Shown here: piece by piece, positions 11,190 to 22,335 of the stretch
How positions within the stretch are numbered: the stretch's first letter is position 1
Layout: each line of letters starts with the position of its first letter
From: Chara braunii
Taxonomy: Eukaryota; Streptophyta; Charophyceae; Charales; Characeae
Length of the DNA stretch: 64,000 bases
Direction: 5' to 3'
Assembly: GCA_003427395.1 (NCBI GenBank)
Contig: BFEA01000940.1
Span: forward strand, 276,520-340,519
Notes under the pieces: model-generated
Told to the model about the DNA's origin: nothing
The model's input: the letters and a program-made list of their open reading frames with translations, nothing else
Databases searched by the model: none
Made by a program: the position numbers and the translations under genes

Positions 11190-14100
11190 TCGGCTGCCTA
11201 CCGGGATCCTTAGTGAACGAACCCAGGTTAAGTGCAGGCTGATGATCCAAGCAAAACGACAAATTTTGTTTAATGGCGTTAGGTAAGTGGGTGATGAGTA
11301 GTAGCAACTGCAGTTATACGTTTGCAGATCAAGGTACCATAAAGTAATATGGACGATGCTATGCGTATCTCATGTGATAGATTAATTATCGTTTACATTT
11401 GATGCGACTCTGCATATTCAGTTACCCAAGCAAGGATCTTTGGTACTTTAACATAGTCGATGAGCTGCCTAAGTTGTCATGGAAGTATCACAGTACGCTA
11501 GCGATAGGAAATGACTTGCTTAAGGAATATGTATTTTCTTCTTACCTAAGGACTCTTGTGAGGAAAAGTCATAAAACATTTTATCTATTTAAGCATTTGA
11601 GTTTATCATTTTAAGATTATATTTTTCAGTCTATGTATGAAATTCATCCATTTGCATCAAAATTTTTCTTTTAAGTAAGTATATTGAAAATGTCGACTCA
11701 TATAAGACTATGTGCTTGATATTATTTATCTGAGTCTTATTCAGCTATGACTAGCTGCGTATGCCATCTGTCTAAATTTATTCTACTTATGTATAACCCT
11801 TTGGATCTGTGTTTATCTGAATTATTCATTCATATTTATTTTGTTTTTGAATCTATATGCATGGGTTGATCTTTTAAAAGGGGTCATAAATGTTACATAA
11901 AATCCACGTCCAATGCGGATTCGGAGGTGAATGGAGTGACCAGTTCTAAGGGAAAGTAAATTTCACGAGGAAATGGTCAATGTGTGAAGTATACCCTAAG
12001 AAGGTTGCAACCCTATGTTATTATTTTCCTGAAAGATGACTTTGAAGAAATTATAATCTAGTCTTGAAGGTAATAGTAAGACCCATGCCGGAACTATGTT
12101 CTTGGTCCATAGTGGGGTGTTGTCATCTGATCCCTCGTGGTAAAATGACTACACTACTACCGAAAAGGAGGAAAGTGTTTGGGTCTTGTTAGACTTTGGT
12201 CTATCAGGGAAGTAACTACTACATGCCGCTGGAAAGTAGGGGGTGAATCCTTAATCTTCTCTGTGATAAGTAGGTTCGCCGGCATAGGACGGGACAGTAC
12301 ATCCCGAAGCGTGTATGGTGAGGTTGTTTACCATGTCGACAGAGGTCTGCAAGGAACGAGTGTTGAAATCGAAGGAAGATGCAGTGAGGCTTGATCCTTG
12401 AGCGGGGCTCAGGAATAAGATGTTATCCCTTTGAGAAAGGATTACACTGCCCCTCGACACCATAAATTTCTGTCAAAGTCTCAGGGAGTAGAATATAATA
12501 CTTATATTATTATCGCATTCAAAGACTTTCATGGTTGAGAAATTTCACTTGATCATGGTATCATGATTATTATTTTCTTCATTACGTTATATATCATTAC
12601 AATATATATATTATTATTATTATTAGTGCATGATCAGGACCATTGGAAGAGAAAAAGTTTTAGAAAGTGATTCAGAATAAGATTTTAGCAATAAGGTCCG
12701 GTAAGGAAGTGATAAGACAGACCGACTCTAAGACAGGGATTATCCTGCACATCCTTGAGTTGAGTTTGTTCAACTCTGAGTATGTGTGTGGCTTTGAGGC
12801 TATTTTTGGGTCTTTTTGAGTGAGATATCCCAACTTTATATATAATAAAGACTTGAGGCTACCTCTTGGTCTGACGATCACCATCACTCTCACGTGTGTG
12901 GGTTTATCCTGATGTATAATGATTGTTTTTTATGTGAGAGGTGTACAAGATGCATCTTATACATTTTGTGAATGTGAAATGTGTAAACTGTCTACTCTTT
13001 GGTATACTCGCGCAATCTGCCTACAGGCAATAGACTCGAGTATGAGTAAGGGGAGCGCAATTCGTTTTGTGGAAATGTGTGAGAATCCTGAGGGATTTTT
13101 GAGTCTTTTGAGACTTAAATGCTTATCCATGCCGAATGTTACTTGTTGAGCTGAGATGAGGACCCACAAGTTGGTCTCTCAATAATGCGTGTTTTATTGT
13201 TGCCTCCCCTCCATGTGGGAGGTGGTTGTAAGGATTTCTAATTGATTACTCTCCGAGTGGGAGGTGGTTCTGAGATCTTATAAGTAAGTCCCCCTCAAAA
13301 GTGTCAGGTGGTTAAATGATTTGAAATGGCATGGACGGCAGTTCGAACGATAAAGTCTGACGAGAAAGACTAAGAAACTGGTTATTTATTGGTGAAATTT
13401 TGGAAGGTCGCAAATTAGTGAAATTTTGAGAGGCGTCTTTAAGATGTGTGGTCTGCTTTACTCTGATCAAGTGGGAGGCCACGACCCTGTAAATCTGGCG
13501 GTGAATTTTTGTGGAGTTTGAAATGGACGCAGTGCTCTTTATATTGTCCTATAGAGAACTGGGGAATGCCTTTGAGTGAGACAGACCTCTGCGTAGTCCC
13601 GCGGTAGGCCTAAGTTTATTGCGACACACCGTCCAGTCACTATGATGCTAATCTTAAGAGATCACTAGGGGATAATCTGGCATCACTAGGGCGCAACCCC
13701 TAGTGTTGGCTGCCGACCGGCACAACCTGGCAGCGGGACCACGACTTACCAAAGGATAAGGCTTGAGGGGTGTGGCCGCCTCAGAGAGTCTTATTCCCGC
13801 GGGATGTCGAAGGGATAAAAGTCGAGTCTGTTGTGTTTTTTTTTAGAGTCCTGATAAAGTTTTTATCAGGAAATTTGTTTATCATTTCGCAACAAACGAC
13901 GACACTACCGTTAATATAACAACGCGGTAGGCCGTAGATCTAGCTCGATCAACCAGACTATGGTGGACCAAGATGGAGACCTTACTCTACTGTAGTAGAG
14001 TGCAGGAGAAATCTATGATAAAAGTTGTATATTTTTGTGGATGTTTTGTGAGAAAGGCGACAATACCTTTAAAAGGTCTCGGTTAGGGCCCGCGTCCTAA

Positions 14101-14443
14101 GTTATGACCCTGCATGCACGACGATGACTAAACAGGACACCCAACGATGAACCAACTGATGCCTAGGACAAAGGGAGAGGATTACCAATGGCTACTTGAA
14201 GCAAACTTAACATTGTAGTACGGATCAAGTACCTCAGTGTCCAAGGCCTGGTCACAAGAGACCCAGGTTGAAGCCTTGACAGTGGTTAGTTGTGACCGAG
14301 GGTCATTTGATAAGATCCTCAAACGGAGTCAAGTTGGCCGGTTGGATTGGATTTTTTTTCGTTAGCATTTTGAGTTAGGGATGTTTTGGTAGCTTTTGAT
14401 TATTCGAAGCGACGGGGACTTCGCTTAATAAGGTCCGGTAAGT
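11190..14443. other. Interior of the LARD-like element, non-coding
   Basis: AT-rich sequence without gag, protease, reverse transcriptase or integrase motifs on either strand. Local features are an (AT)n/(ATT)n patch near 12598-12628 and two copies of GTGGGAGGTGGTT around 13215 and 13258. The longest frames (70-76 codons) look random. Confidence 0.7.
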
Positions 14444-14951
14444 TGTCGGCGCGAATACCCTTACAAGGGTATCCGCCCTGTTTTTTGCAAGTGACAGAAA
14501 ATAGGTTTTGTTTTTTTTGCGTGAGCCGCAGTTACATTTTGTTCGCACTGACTGAATGGTTGACTGAAAGTAGAGAGCGTATGGGCGCGCAGTTTTGAGG
14601 CGCGCGTGATGATTTTTTCTTGACGCTATGGAGTCAGCGTTTCCGCCGGCAAATTTTTTTGGCTTTGATTAAGACTAGGATAAGTTTTTCTTTTATTGAA
14701 GTGACCATGGTACGTCTGCGTTCATACGGCATGCGTCATCGGAAGTGGCGTTGCTTTGGGCAGTGATTGGAGCATGCGAGAGAAAATTGAACATGAGCAG
14801 GGACCTCCGCGCGGTGGACGTGGGAGGTTGACAGTCGTGGACGGAGCTAGGCCATAGGAGCGGCGGGCGTCATAGGTCGACAGTCGTGACCTTGGTCCTT
14901 GGGCAGAGGAGTAGCCTTGAGGTATTTTTGTAGGTCCGCGTGCCGTGCGGC

Positions 14952-16592
14952 AACAAATTATATTGAACTCTGCAGTAATCCGTCTCAACCTTGGGCACTA
15001 GCACTATTGGTAACGACACTGGACTTCCAAAGCGACGATACAGGGATCGAGGGCAGCAACCGGCGACAACGGAGCATTGGAGCGGTTGAAGATGCCGAGG
15101 GGTTGAGGGCCTGGGAGGGCCTATCCCCCTTGGTTTTGTTGCCGGCCCATTCGTGAGCCCAGCGCGGGACTAAGAGGGGCGCCGACGGTCTCCCTTCCCC
15201 AAAGCACCGGTTCCCGATGTTTGTATTTTATTTTTATTTTTGCTCTTATTTTTAGATTTTTTTTGTTGTTATTTTAGTTGCCGGTCCTGCTTCTAGGACG
15301 AGGCACCCGTGTTGGTATCAGGATCGTTTGTGGGGACCAGCGGGCATAGCTCTCAATTGATACACCCATGAACTGCTGAAAAACGGGTCGAGGAATTCAA
15401 CGTGCATCCAACGAGGCGGAAGAAACCTGAATGGCGGGAACCCTCTGCGGGTGCACCGTCCGCCAACCACGATCTGTTGTGTGAGGTTTGAGTGTGGGCA
15501 TGCCCGTTGGAACCCGAAAGACGGTGAATAGTGTCGGGGCACAGTGGCGGAGGGTGCAGATTGTGCACAACTGCGCACATAAGATCCTTCCCCACTTCGG
15601 TTTTCAGAAGTTCTCATTTGAATTTTGCTGCCACCACCAAGATCCGCACCAGGACCCGCCTTACTTAGGCTTGCGCTACAGGCTTTGCAGCGGGCCCGCG
15701 CCCTTCTACTCAATGGGGCGTCAGAATGAATGGCACTGAAGCGCCCGACCTATGCTCCAGGGCTGGCTAGGCAACCAGCAGCCTGTTACAGATGATACAC
15801 CTATAAACTGTCCGTTACTGTCGAAATTACAGACCGAAAGTTTACCATAAATGTCTCATTTTTATTATTTATTTATTTATTTTATTTATCTTCATTCACG
15901 GAGAGTGCTTGCGCAAGATTTATGGATGGCACCGTGTGACCAGTCAAAGTACCAAATCGCCACTACTGCAGACGACCAGGGCTTTGTCCCACTTGAAAAG
16001 GTGCAGTAGTATGACCTGAACCACGCCCAACACCTTGAATTGGTCTGTCCCAAAGTTGGCATATTTTGCAGATTTTTGGGGCCGCAGTGTGATCAGTCCC
16101 ATCGGGACCCGAAGGAAGGATAGCTGTATTCTGGGCACAGCAGGGAAGGGTAGTGGCTTCAGCAGCACTGACTGTGTCCAGCTGCGCATTTGGAACCCTT
16201 CTCTACTTCAGTCTTCAAAGCCCTCACTTGAAGGGTTTTTACCACCCCCAAGATCTGCACAGGGAACCGCTGGCCGAGCATAGCAGATACACCCCCGAGC
16301 TGCTGATATACGGGTTCAAGCTCGAACCCGGAAGCTTTTGGGTGAGGAAGGTGAAAACCACTCAGGTTTGCCTAGCCCAGTCGGCTCAGTGGAGGTGTCC
16401 TAGTGCCATTTTCCTGCCTGTGTCCTTCGGGACATCTGTTAAAATTGGAACGGTACAAAGAAGATTAGCATGGCCCCTGTACAAGTAATGACATGCATAA
16501 ATTGAGAAGAGTGGGCGCGTCGCCTCACTTTCTCTTTGTTTTTCCTACGAGGTTTGCGGTCGGACCAACCGCAGTTATTCTGCGCTACGGGA
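14952..16592. repeat. Central LTR block, inverted orientation
   Basis: Reverse complement of 8791-10308. Reading from the left it starts with the CAACAAATTATATTGAACTC end of the other copy and finishes with its AACCGCAGTTATTCTGCGCT end. Confidence 0.85.
16422..16509 (+). pseudogene. Near-complete U6 snRNA sequence inside the LTR
   Basis: Reads GTCCTTCGGGACATCTGTTA ... AAGATTAGCATGGCCCCTG ... GCATAAATTGAGAAG on the + strand. It matches the copy at 8872-8958 with one or two differences (for example ACAAAGAAG against ATAGAGAAG). No T-run terminator follows. Confidence 0.88.
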
Positions 16593-17512
16593 ACGAAGGT
16601 GGAAACTGCGGTGGCCTGCCTAGAGGACAGAAGGGGAGGAAGCAAATAAAAGGATGAATCTGGACGGGATGCGCGCCGGGGTGCATTCGAAGATGAAGAA
16701 GAGGGTGTTGTCAACCGCGCCTGGCTGTTATCTAGCATCGAGAGATTAACCCCTCAACGCGCTTGTCAGCCGACACTTGAGTGTTGAACACGACCCTCGA
16801 GATTGCCAAGGGCCGCGTAGGTACGAGTACTACGTAGTACCCCATCAGTGTGAATGCTCGCATATTCACGCATGGCTGGTCAATATGAGAAGGTCATGCG
16901 CCCGCCCAACTTTTTATACTAAGTTCAGCCCGTGATGCCTATCTGACTCTCGCTTTAGAAGGTTATGGGTCGGATACTGAAGGGACTAGGAGTGTTGTTG
17001 TGTTCTTGTGTTATTTGTTTTGTGTCATTCCATGTGTGTGAGTGTTGTGGTGCAACGCGTGGTGTGTGTGATGCGTCCTAGTTGACCGACGTCGAGTCGC
17101 GTTTGGGACGTCAGCCCCCCAAAACGTCGATTCACGCGCGGGTTCGATTTTGGGCGTTCGACCGCGCGTAACCCCCTATGCTACAGCGAACGAGAAACGC
17201 CCTCGGTTGGGCCACCTTTGCAATTGCATACGAAAAGCCTTCGCAAGTGGTTCAGTAGCTCGGCGGGGATACGGCCACCTAAGGGATGGTGACAGCTCCC
17301 GAAGGTGGAGGTAAGAGGTGCCTCGCGTGACCCTGCCCTGTCGTAGGGGCTCGCGAGAGGTACGGCTGGCGCACTCGGCCGGAGCGACGAACACTCTTTG
17401 CGACAAGTCCTGCCAAATCTTGCGTGACGCGGCCGGGAGGGTCCCCGTGCGGGACCGATGCGCTCGACACCGGATCTCTCATGGGATCGTCGGGTACCAG
17501 CTGATCAATAGG

Positions 17513-18119
17513 CTATTTTCCTTTTGTGCTCTCTTTCGCTCGTTCTTCGGCTTTTTCCTCGGGTGCGACGCGTTCTTCCTCTGATCCCTCCTCCGAGTGC
17601 TCGCTATAATCAGGGTCACTAGATCCCAATTCGGTACTCTCCTCCGCTTCGCTCTCGGAAGTGACTACTGCCAATGATCCAACCACTTCCTAGAAATACG
17701 GATCGATCACTTCCTCTGGGTCCATGTACTTGTCTGTCGATGGATAATAGCGGTTTTGATCGTCGTACTCGGAGCAACACGTCCAGAACAGTTGTGGCGT
17801 CAGTGTTCATTATAGAGTGACATCCGCGGGACTCTGATCGTTGTAGGAGATGATATCCAGGGGCGTATCGTCGAGGAGTTGTGCGAGGAACACCAACACT
17901 GCAACTATCCTATAATCGGTCCAAGATGGTCGGGCCCCACCGATCCGAACAAATATTCACAACAACTCCCCTTTCCATGTTCGTTCTCCACGCCTGGACG
18001 ATTAGCAGCTCGACGTCGTCATTAGGGATCTCCTCCTCATCCACCTCGTCTGTCTGCTCAAACCAATGAAACACGATCTGTACTAGGTAGAATCTAAGTG
18101 CCACGTAGTAGGCCTCCAA
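17513..18119 (-). pseudogene. Decayed acidic gag-like ORF
   Basis: The minus strand at 17791-17513 reads as one frame ending in a strongly acidic segment (ESEAEESTELGSSDPDYSEH) followed by a Lys/Glu-rich tail, and is broken by an in-frame TAG at 17690-17692. Upstream (18119-17910), in another frame, comes a hydrophobic-then-acidic stretch (HWFEQTDEVDEEEIPNDD). At least one frameshift separates the two. An acidic low-complexity region before the capsid domain is common in plant Ty3-like gag ORFs, but no capsid or zinc-knuckle motif is visible, so gag identity is inferred. It lies between two LTR elements and may be a remnant of a third. Confidence 0.4.
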
Positions 18120-18759
18120 CCACTCCGCTCACCTTTCATCATCCACAATTGGCACTGGTATCTCCTCAATCTGGAAGGATAAATATGCATGGATAGGGGA
18201 CTGCCAAAAATGAGGGAAGTCTGACGACAGACTAAACGTGGAGAACCGGTGCTGGTTATTGAGGTTGGGCAAAGGGGACAAGCTCTGGAAGAATTATCTC
18301 GAGCTCAGTACGAAGCACCAAAGTCTGCTATACATCGATGTTGTACGTTGGACGATCCGATCCCTTGGACATGCAGGCCTCTGCCGCCACGCGTCCGCCA
18401 ATTCTTCCACCCAAACCCGCAATTGATTGAATGCACGTTCGTATGAAGGCCTTCGTCTAGTGCAGCAAGGTCTCCGCTGAAAGAGACGATCACCGTAATG
18501 TGGATGATTTCCTGGAGGAGAAAGTCACAAAAAAGTCGATGCCTCGAACAATACCCTTCTTCGATTGATGCTATGGGCAAATTGGAATTCAGCTGCTGTG
18601 TGTACACCAGCCGTACTGCAGAAATGCTTGAATCGAAGCAGATCCTTAGGACACGACATACACAGTGTCCTCTGCCCCACCGTCTGTCGAGGTACCATCT
18701 GCCCCACTGCAGACCGCCACATCTATTCCTTCCCCTCCGAGACTTCAGACCCGTCACGC

Positions 18760-21404
18760 TGTCCAGCGCATCGGCCCCCTCCTTTCTCGAGAAGAGGCGG
18801 GAGAGCTCCCGGCCATGTCATGCAGGAGTTTAAACAAAACCAAAATTATGTGACAACTCTAGGATGACGCATAAATAATCCCATGGACCGCCGAGACGAT
18901 CAAGGTTGCGTCGTCCCTTCGCCACTCTAGCAGGGTGCGCCAACTCTACATCCCGAGGTTCTCTACGACAAGACAGGTTCCCGCGGGGCATAAACTTTCC
19001 TTCCCGAAGGGGCTGTCACCACCCTTAGGGGCGTATCCCTACCGAGTTATTGACCCACGTGCGAAAGCTTTTAAATGCAGTTGCAGAGGTAGATCAGTCG
19101 AGAACGTTTGCTCGTTCGCTGTAGTATAGATACGCTTGGTTAACGCCGAGCGAACCCGAACGCCGTCCGTTCCTGGGGCGCTGATCTCCTAGGTGCGGAG
19201 TGGACGCCGGTCGACTAGGACAGTCTCAACCAAGCGTGAAACCCAACTCGATTCTAGTCCCTTAGACACATAATCAAATAAAATTTATAACAAACATGTA
19301 TAACTACAACAAAAAGAGTTGACCACAACCGATAAGAATGTTCATCCAATCCAAAGTAATAACAAGGAGCATCCAAATCATCATTTGATACATTCAACAA
19401 CACAAGATAAAAAACAATCCAACCGCCTCAGGTCGAATATCACAAAACAATCATACAACTGCCAACAAGAAGTTTGCTTTAGACAATAACATACATGCAG
19501 CCGACACGGTAGTCGGACAACCTTAGTTTTGACTTGATGAGATGCGCTGCCAAAGTTATTCATTCCATATATCGCCGACCTAAGATTAAACACGTACATT
19601 CGTCTTCACAGATCCTTAGTTTTCTTGAATGACACGCTGTTTTGTGAATGATTCTTGATCAGGTGCATTACTTGAGGTGTTGCATATCTCTCCCTTTAGG
19701 AAGTGGTCTGGGGTACTCCGCCTCCTTGCTCGAGTACAAGACTCGGATCTCAGAAGTCGGGCCGTCTCCATTGAATCATGAAAGTACCCCTCCGTAGAAC
19801 GGTCGACTCTGGGTCGATAAGAGGGTCAGCTCCTAAAGCAACGAACCGCCGCCCCAGATGCTTCTCAGAGAGAGGGAACCCTCAGACTCCGTCCGAAATC
19901 AGACCACCCGTCCCCTGATGCGAAAGGGTAACTTAGATGAAAAGAAAAGTCAACACCTAGAGATAAACACCCATTCGGACGGGCGCAAATAAGAGGGTCG
20001 TTCGGAATAGAACGAGTTTCCTTGGGAACAGTTAAATTCATTATGCTTTCTGTTTTTAAAATTTCTTTTCTCACGGCACCCATAGATTATCCTTCAAAAA
20101 TAGCAAGCAAGTTCACTCAACTCACTTACGAAAGGAAAAAGGTGAGGAGGCGAAACTCTTCGTCATTTTGTCAAATAACATTTTGTCTCACTTTCATACA
20201 TAGTCTTTTTACTCACCTGCACACCACGCAGACAACACAATAAAAAAAAGACAAGCAAAGTCCCACTACTCACATCGGACCCACCTTTTCACTCATGCAT
20301 GACGTCCACAACCCCACTCAACCTTTTCTCATGAACATTCAAAGCAAAATGGTCAAGCAATGTGTGGGTGCACACATGTGTGAAGAGAGTCTGAGTCGTC
20401 CACTGACCGACCTTGAGTGAAGTGGTGTCGAAGAAGCGCCCAGACTCACTCAAGAAAGCCAACCAACAAGCCGTGTGTGCTGCCGAAAGTTGTAGTCTCA
20501 AGGAAAATCCTGATCAAACCACCTCTCACTCGCACGCCTCACCCGCGGTAACCCAACCGTGAAGACGGCAAGCCGCATGCGTCCCTGAAAAACACTTAGT
20601 CTTGTACCACGTCAGTCCCAACTGAACCCGGGCAGTCCCAAGTAGTCCAATCCCACTGCCGCAAGTGTTGGAAAGTCTCAACTACAAAACATTTATCTCA
20701 TATGCCGCATAAAAAAAATAATAATAATAAACTTGGTCGTCCCGCTCAGATTTCGTACCGTTACATGTCGTCAACCGCCACCATGTCACGCTTTTGCTGC
20801 CGTACACACCAATGGTAACAGACCTTCTTCAAGAAAAGTAGACGCCGCGCTGCAACAAAGATATTTTCGTGTCGTAAAAGAAACCTCCACTGTTGCGCCG
20901 CACGTCCCACCGTCGTGCCGCAATTCCATTGCCGTGCCGAACCCTCGTCGAAAAATAGCAGCGCGTCGCCGTGTTGTACCACTGTAAAAAAAAGACAGCA
21001 CTTCGTCGTACCGTACCACCGTAAACAGACGGCGGCGCTCCACTGTGCCGTACTACTGTGCCGTGAAAACGGCAACATCTTTCTTCAAAACCATGTGTCG
21101 CGCCGACGTGCCATGAAAACGGCAGCGTCACGCCTAAAAAGTATCGCCGACGGCAGCGTCACCTTTCAAAATAAAGGTGTCGTGCCGACGCCGCGGTATT
21201 TCGGCAACATAACCCCACAAAAATGGGTTATGATTGCCAAAAATATCGGCCGACACACCTCCACCAGTTGCCGTGCTGCCCATCACTCCTTACCACGCTG
21301 CGCTGCCGCTCCTCACCACACTGCCGCAGAGTCCCCCTAGAGACCAGCCTGCCAAAGGGTGGAGCAAAGTGTTTCAGCCAAGGCTATGGTTGTCTCCTTG
21401 CAGC
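18760..21404 (-). repeat. 3' LTR of the second element
   Basis: On the + strand it begins TGTCCAGCGCATCGG and runs collinearly with 22336-24972, with scattered substitutions and small indels, to about CTATGGTTGTCTCC. A minisatellite of about 40 bp (CCGTACCACCGTAAA-type units) occupies about 20950-21150. The first base change in the terminus (TGTCC instead of TGTCG) shows some age. Confidence 0.7.
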
Positions 21405-22314
21405 AAACGATAGTCGCCTACCCTACAAGCAACATCCTAACAAGATCTCAACACCTTCCTCCCTTTTAGGGATGGTGTAGTCTTCCTTCCTTAAACCACA
21501 CAGGATCCGGAAGACAACATCCCACTATGGACGAGGAGCATAACTTCGACGTTGGCCTCACTACCACCTACAGAGCTCACAAATCCATCATAAACTTATC
21601 GTGACATGATAACGCCTTCAAAACTTACTTAAAAAATATTCAAGCACAACAATACAATTTTACAATTAATGCTTTCACATGAAATTTCATAATGATCCAA
21701 GCTAAATAATTTTCAATAGTAGTTCAGATGCCTTCAATCATAAAAATGCATCACTAAAACGAACAATCTCGAAATGAATGGGAGTCTAGGTAAACTGATC
21801 AATCGAAATATACATCATTCCAATACTTGATGCATGACTAAATACATATGCAAAACAATATCAAAGGTATATTAAACGTTTAGTTTACTAAATTTCAAAA
21901 TGGTTGCAACTGATAATAACTTACACAAGAATTCCGATCTACTAGAATTACAACTCGAAGGATATCTCAAATTTCAAGATAAAGTATACAATTAAAATAT
22001 TAATCATGAAATATAATAATTATTAACACAATACTTCAATATTTATAGATAAAGTCGATAACATTGAGACAATATCATAACATAACTCAATTAATACCAC
22101 GACATTAAGAATTTACATCCAACTAAATCGTTCAAAATAACCGAAATATCATTCATAATAAAATTAACATATAATCCATGAAGATAAAATAATACGAAAT
22201 CAATCAATGATGATAAAATAATTAACTTTCAGAAATCTGAATAAGATAAATTGATCCATTAAGAAATAAAACACCCGAGTATCGTTCCGCTAGGGACAAC
22301 GGTAGTTTGCCGTT
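21405..22314. other. Interior of the second LTR element, non-coding
   Basis: About 0.9 kb, strongly AT-rich, with no ORF of note. Too short to hold gag-pol. Confidence 0.65.
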
Positions 22315-22333
22315 ATCCCCGACAACGACGCCA
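22315..22333 (-). promoter_or_regulatory. Primer-binding site, tRNA-Asp type, mutated
   Basis: The minus strand reads TGGCGTCGTTGTCGGGGAT, two C-to-T differences from the plant tRNA-Asp complement. It is separated from the LTR terminus at 22336 by 2 bp, the same spacing as at 11170. Confidence 0.75.
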
Positions 22334-22335
22334 CC

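Larger units (their letters stand above)
8292..17469 (+). mobile_element. Non-autonomous LTR retrotransposon (LARD-like), complete
   Basis: Two long direct repeats, 8292-11167 and 14444-17469, both start TGTCGGCGCGAATACCC and end CGCTCGACA, giving the TG...CA and TGTCG/CGACA termini expected of LTRs. A tRNA-Asp-type primer-binding site follows the first LTR after 2 bp. The 4-bp sequence CCGG lies immediately outside both ends (8288-8291 and 17470-17473), consistent with a target-site duplication. The interior (about 3.25 kb) has no gag or pol domains, so it would need proteins from another element. This matches the LARD class (long LTRs, non-coding interior). A clear polypurine tract before the second LTR was not seen. 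Confidence 0.85.
14444..17469 (+). repeat. 3' LTR of the element at 8292-17469
   Basis: 3026 bp with the same termini as the first LTR. It is about 150 bp longer because of an extra AT-rich patch (about 15850-15900) and an extra segment near 16290-16350. The outer parts match the first LTR in direct orientation. Confidence 0.85.
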
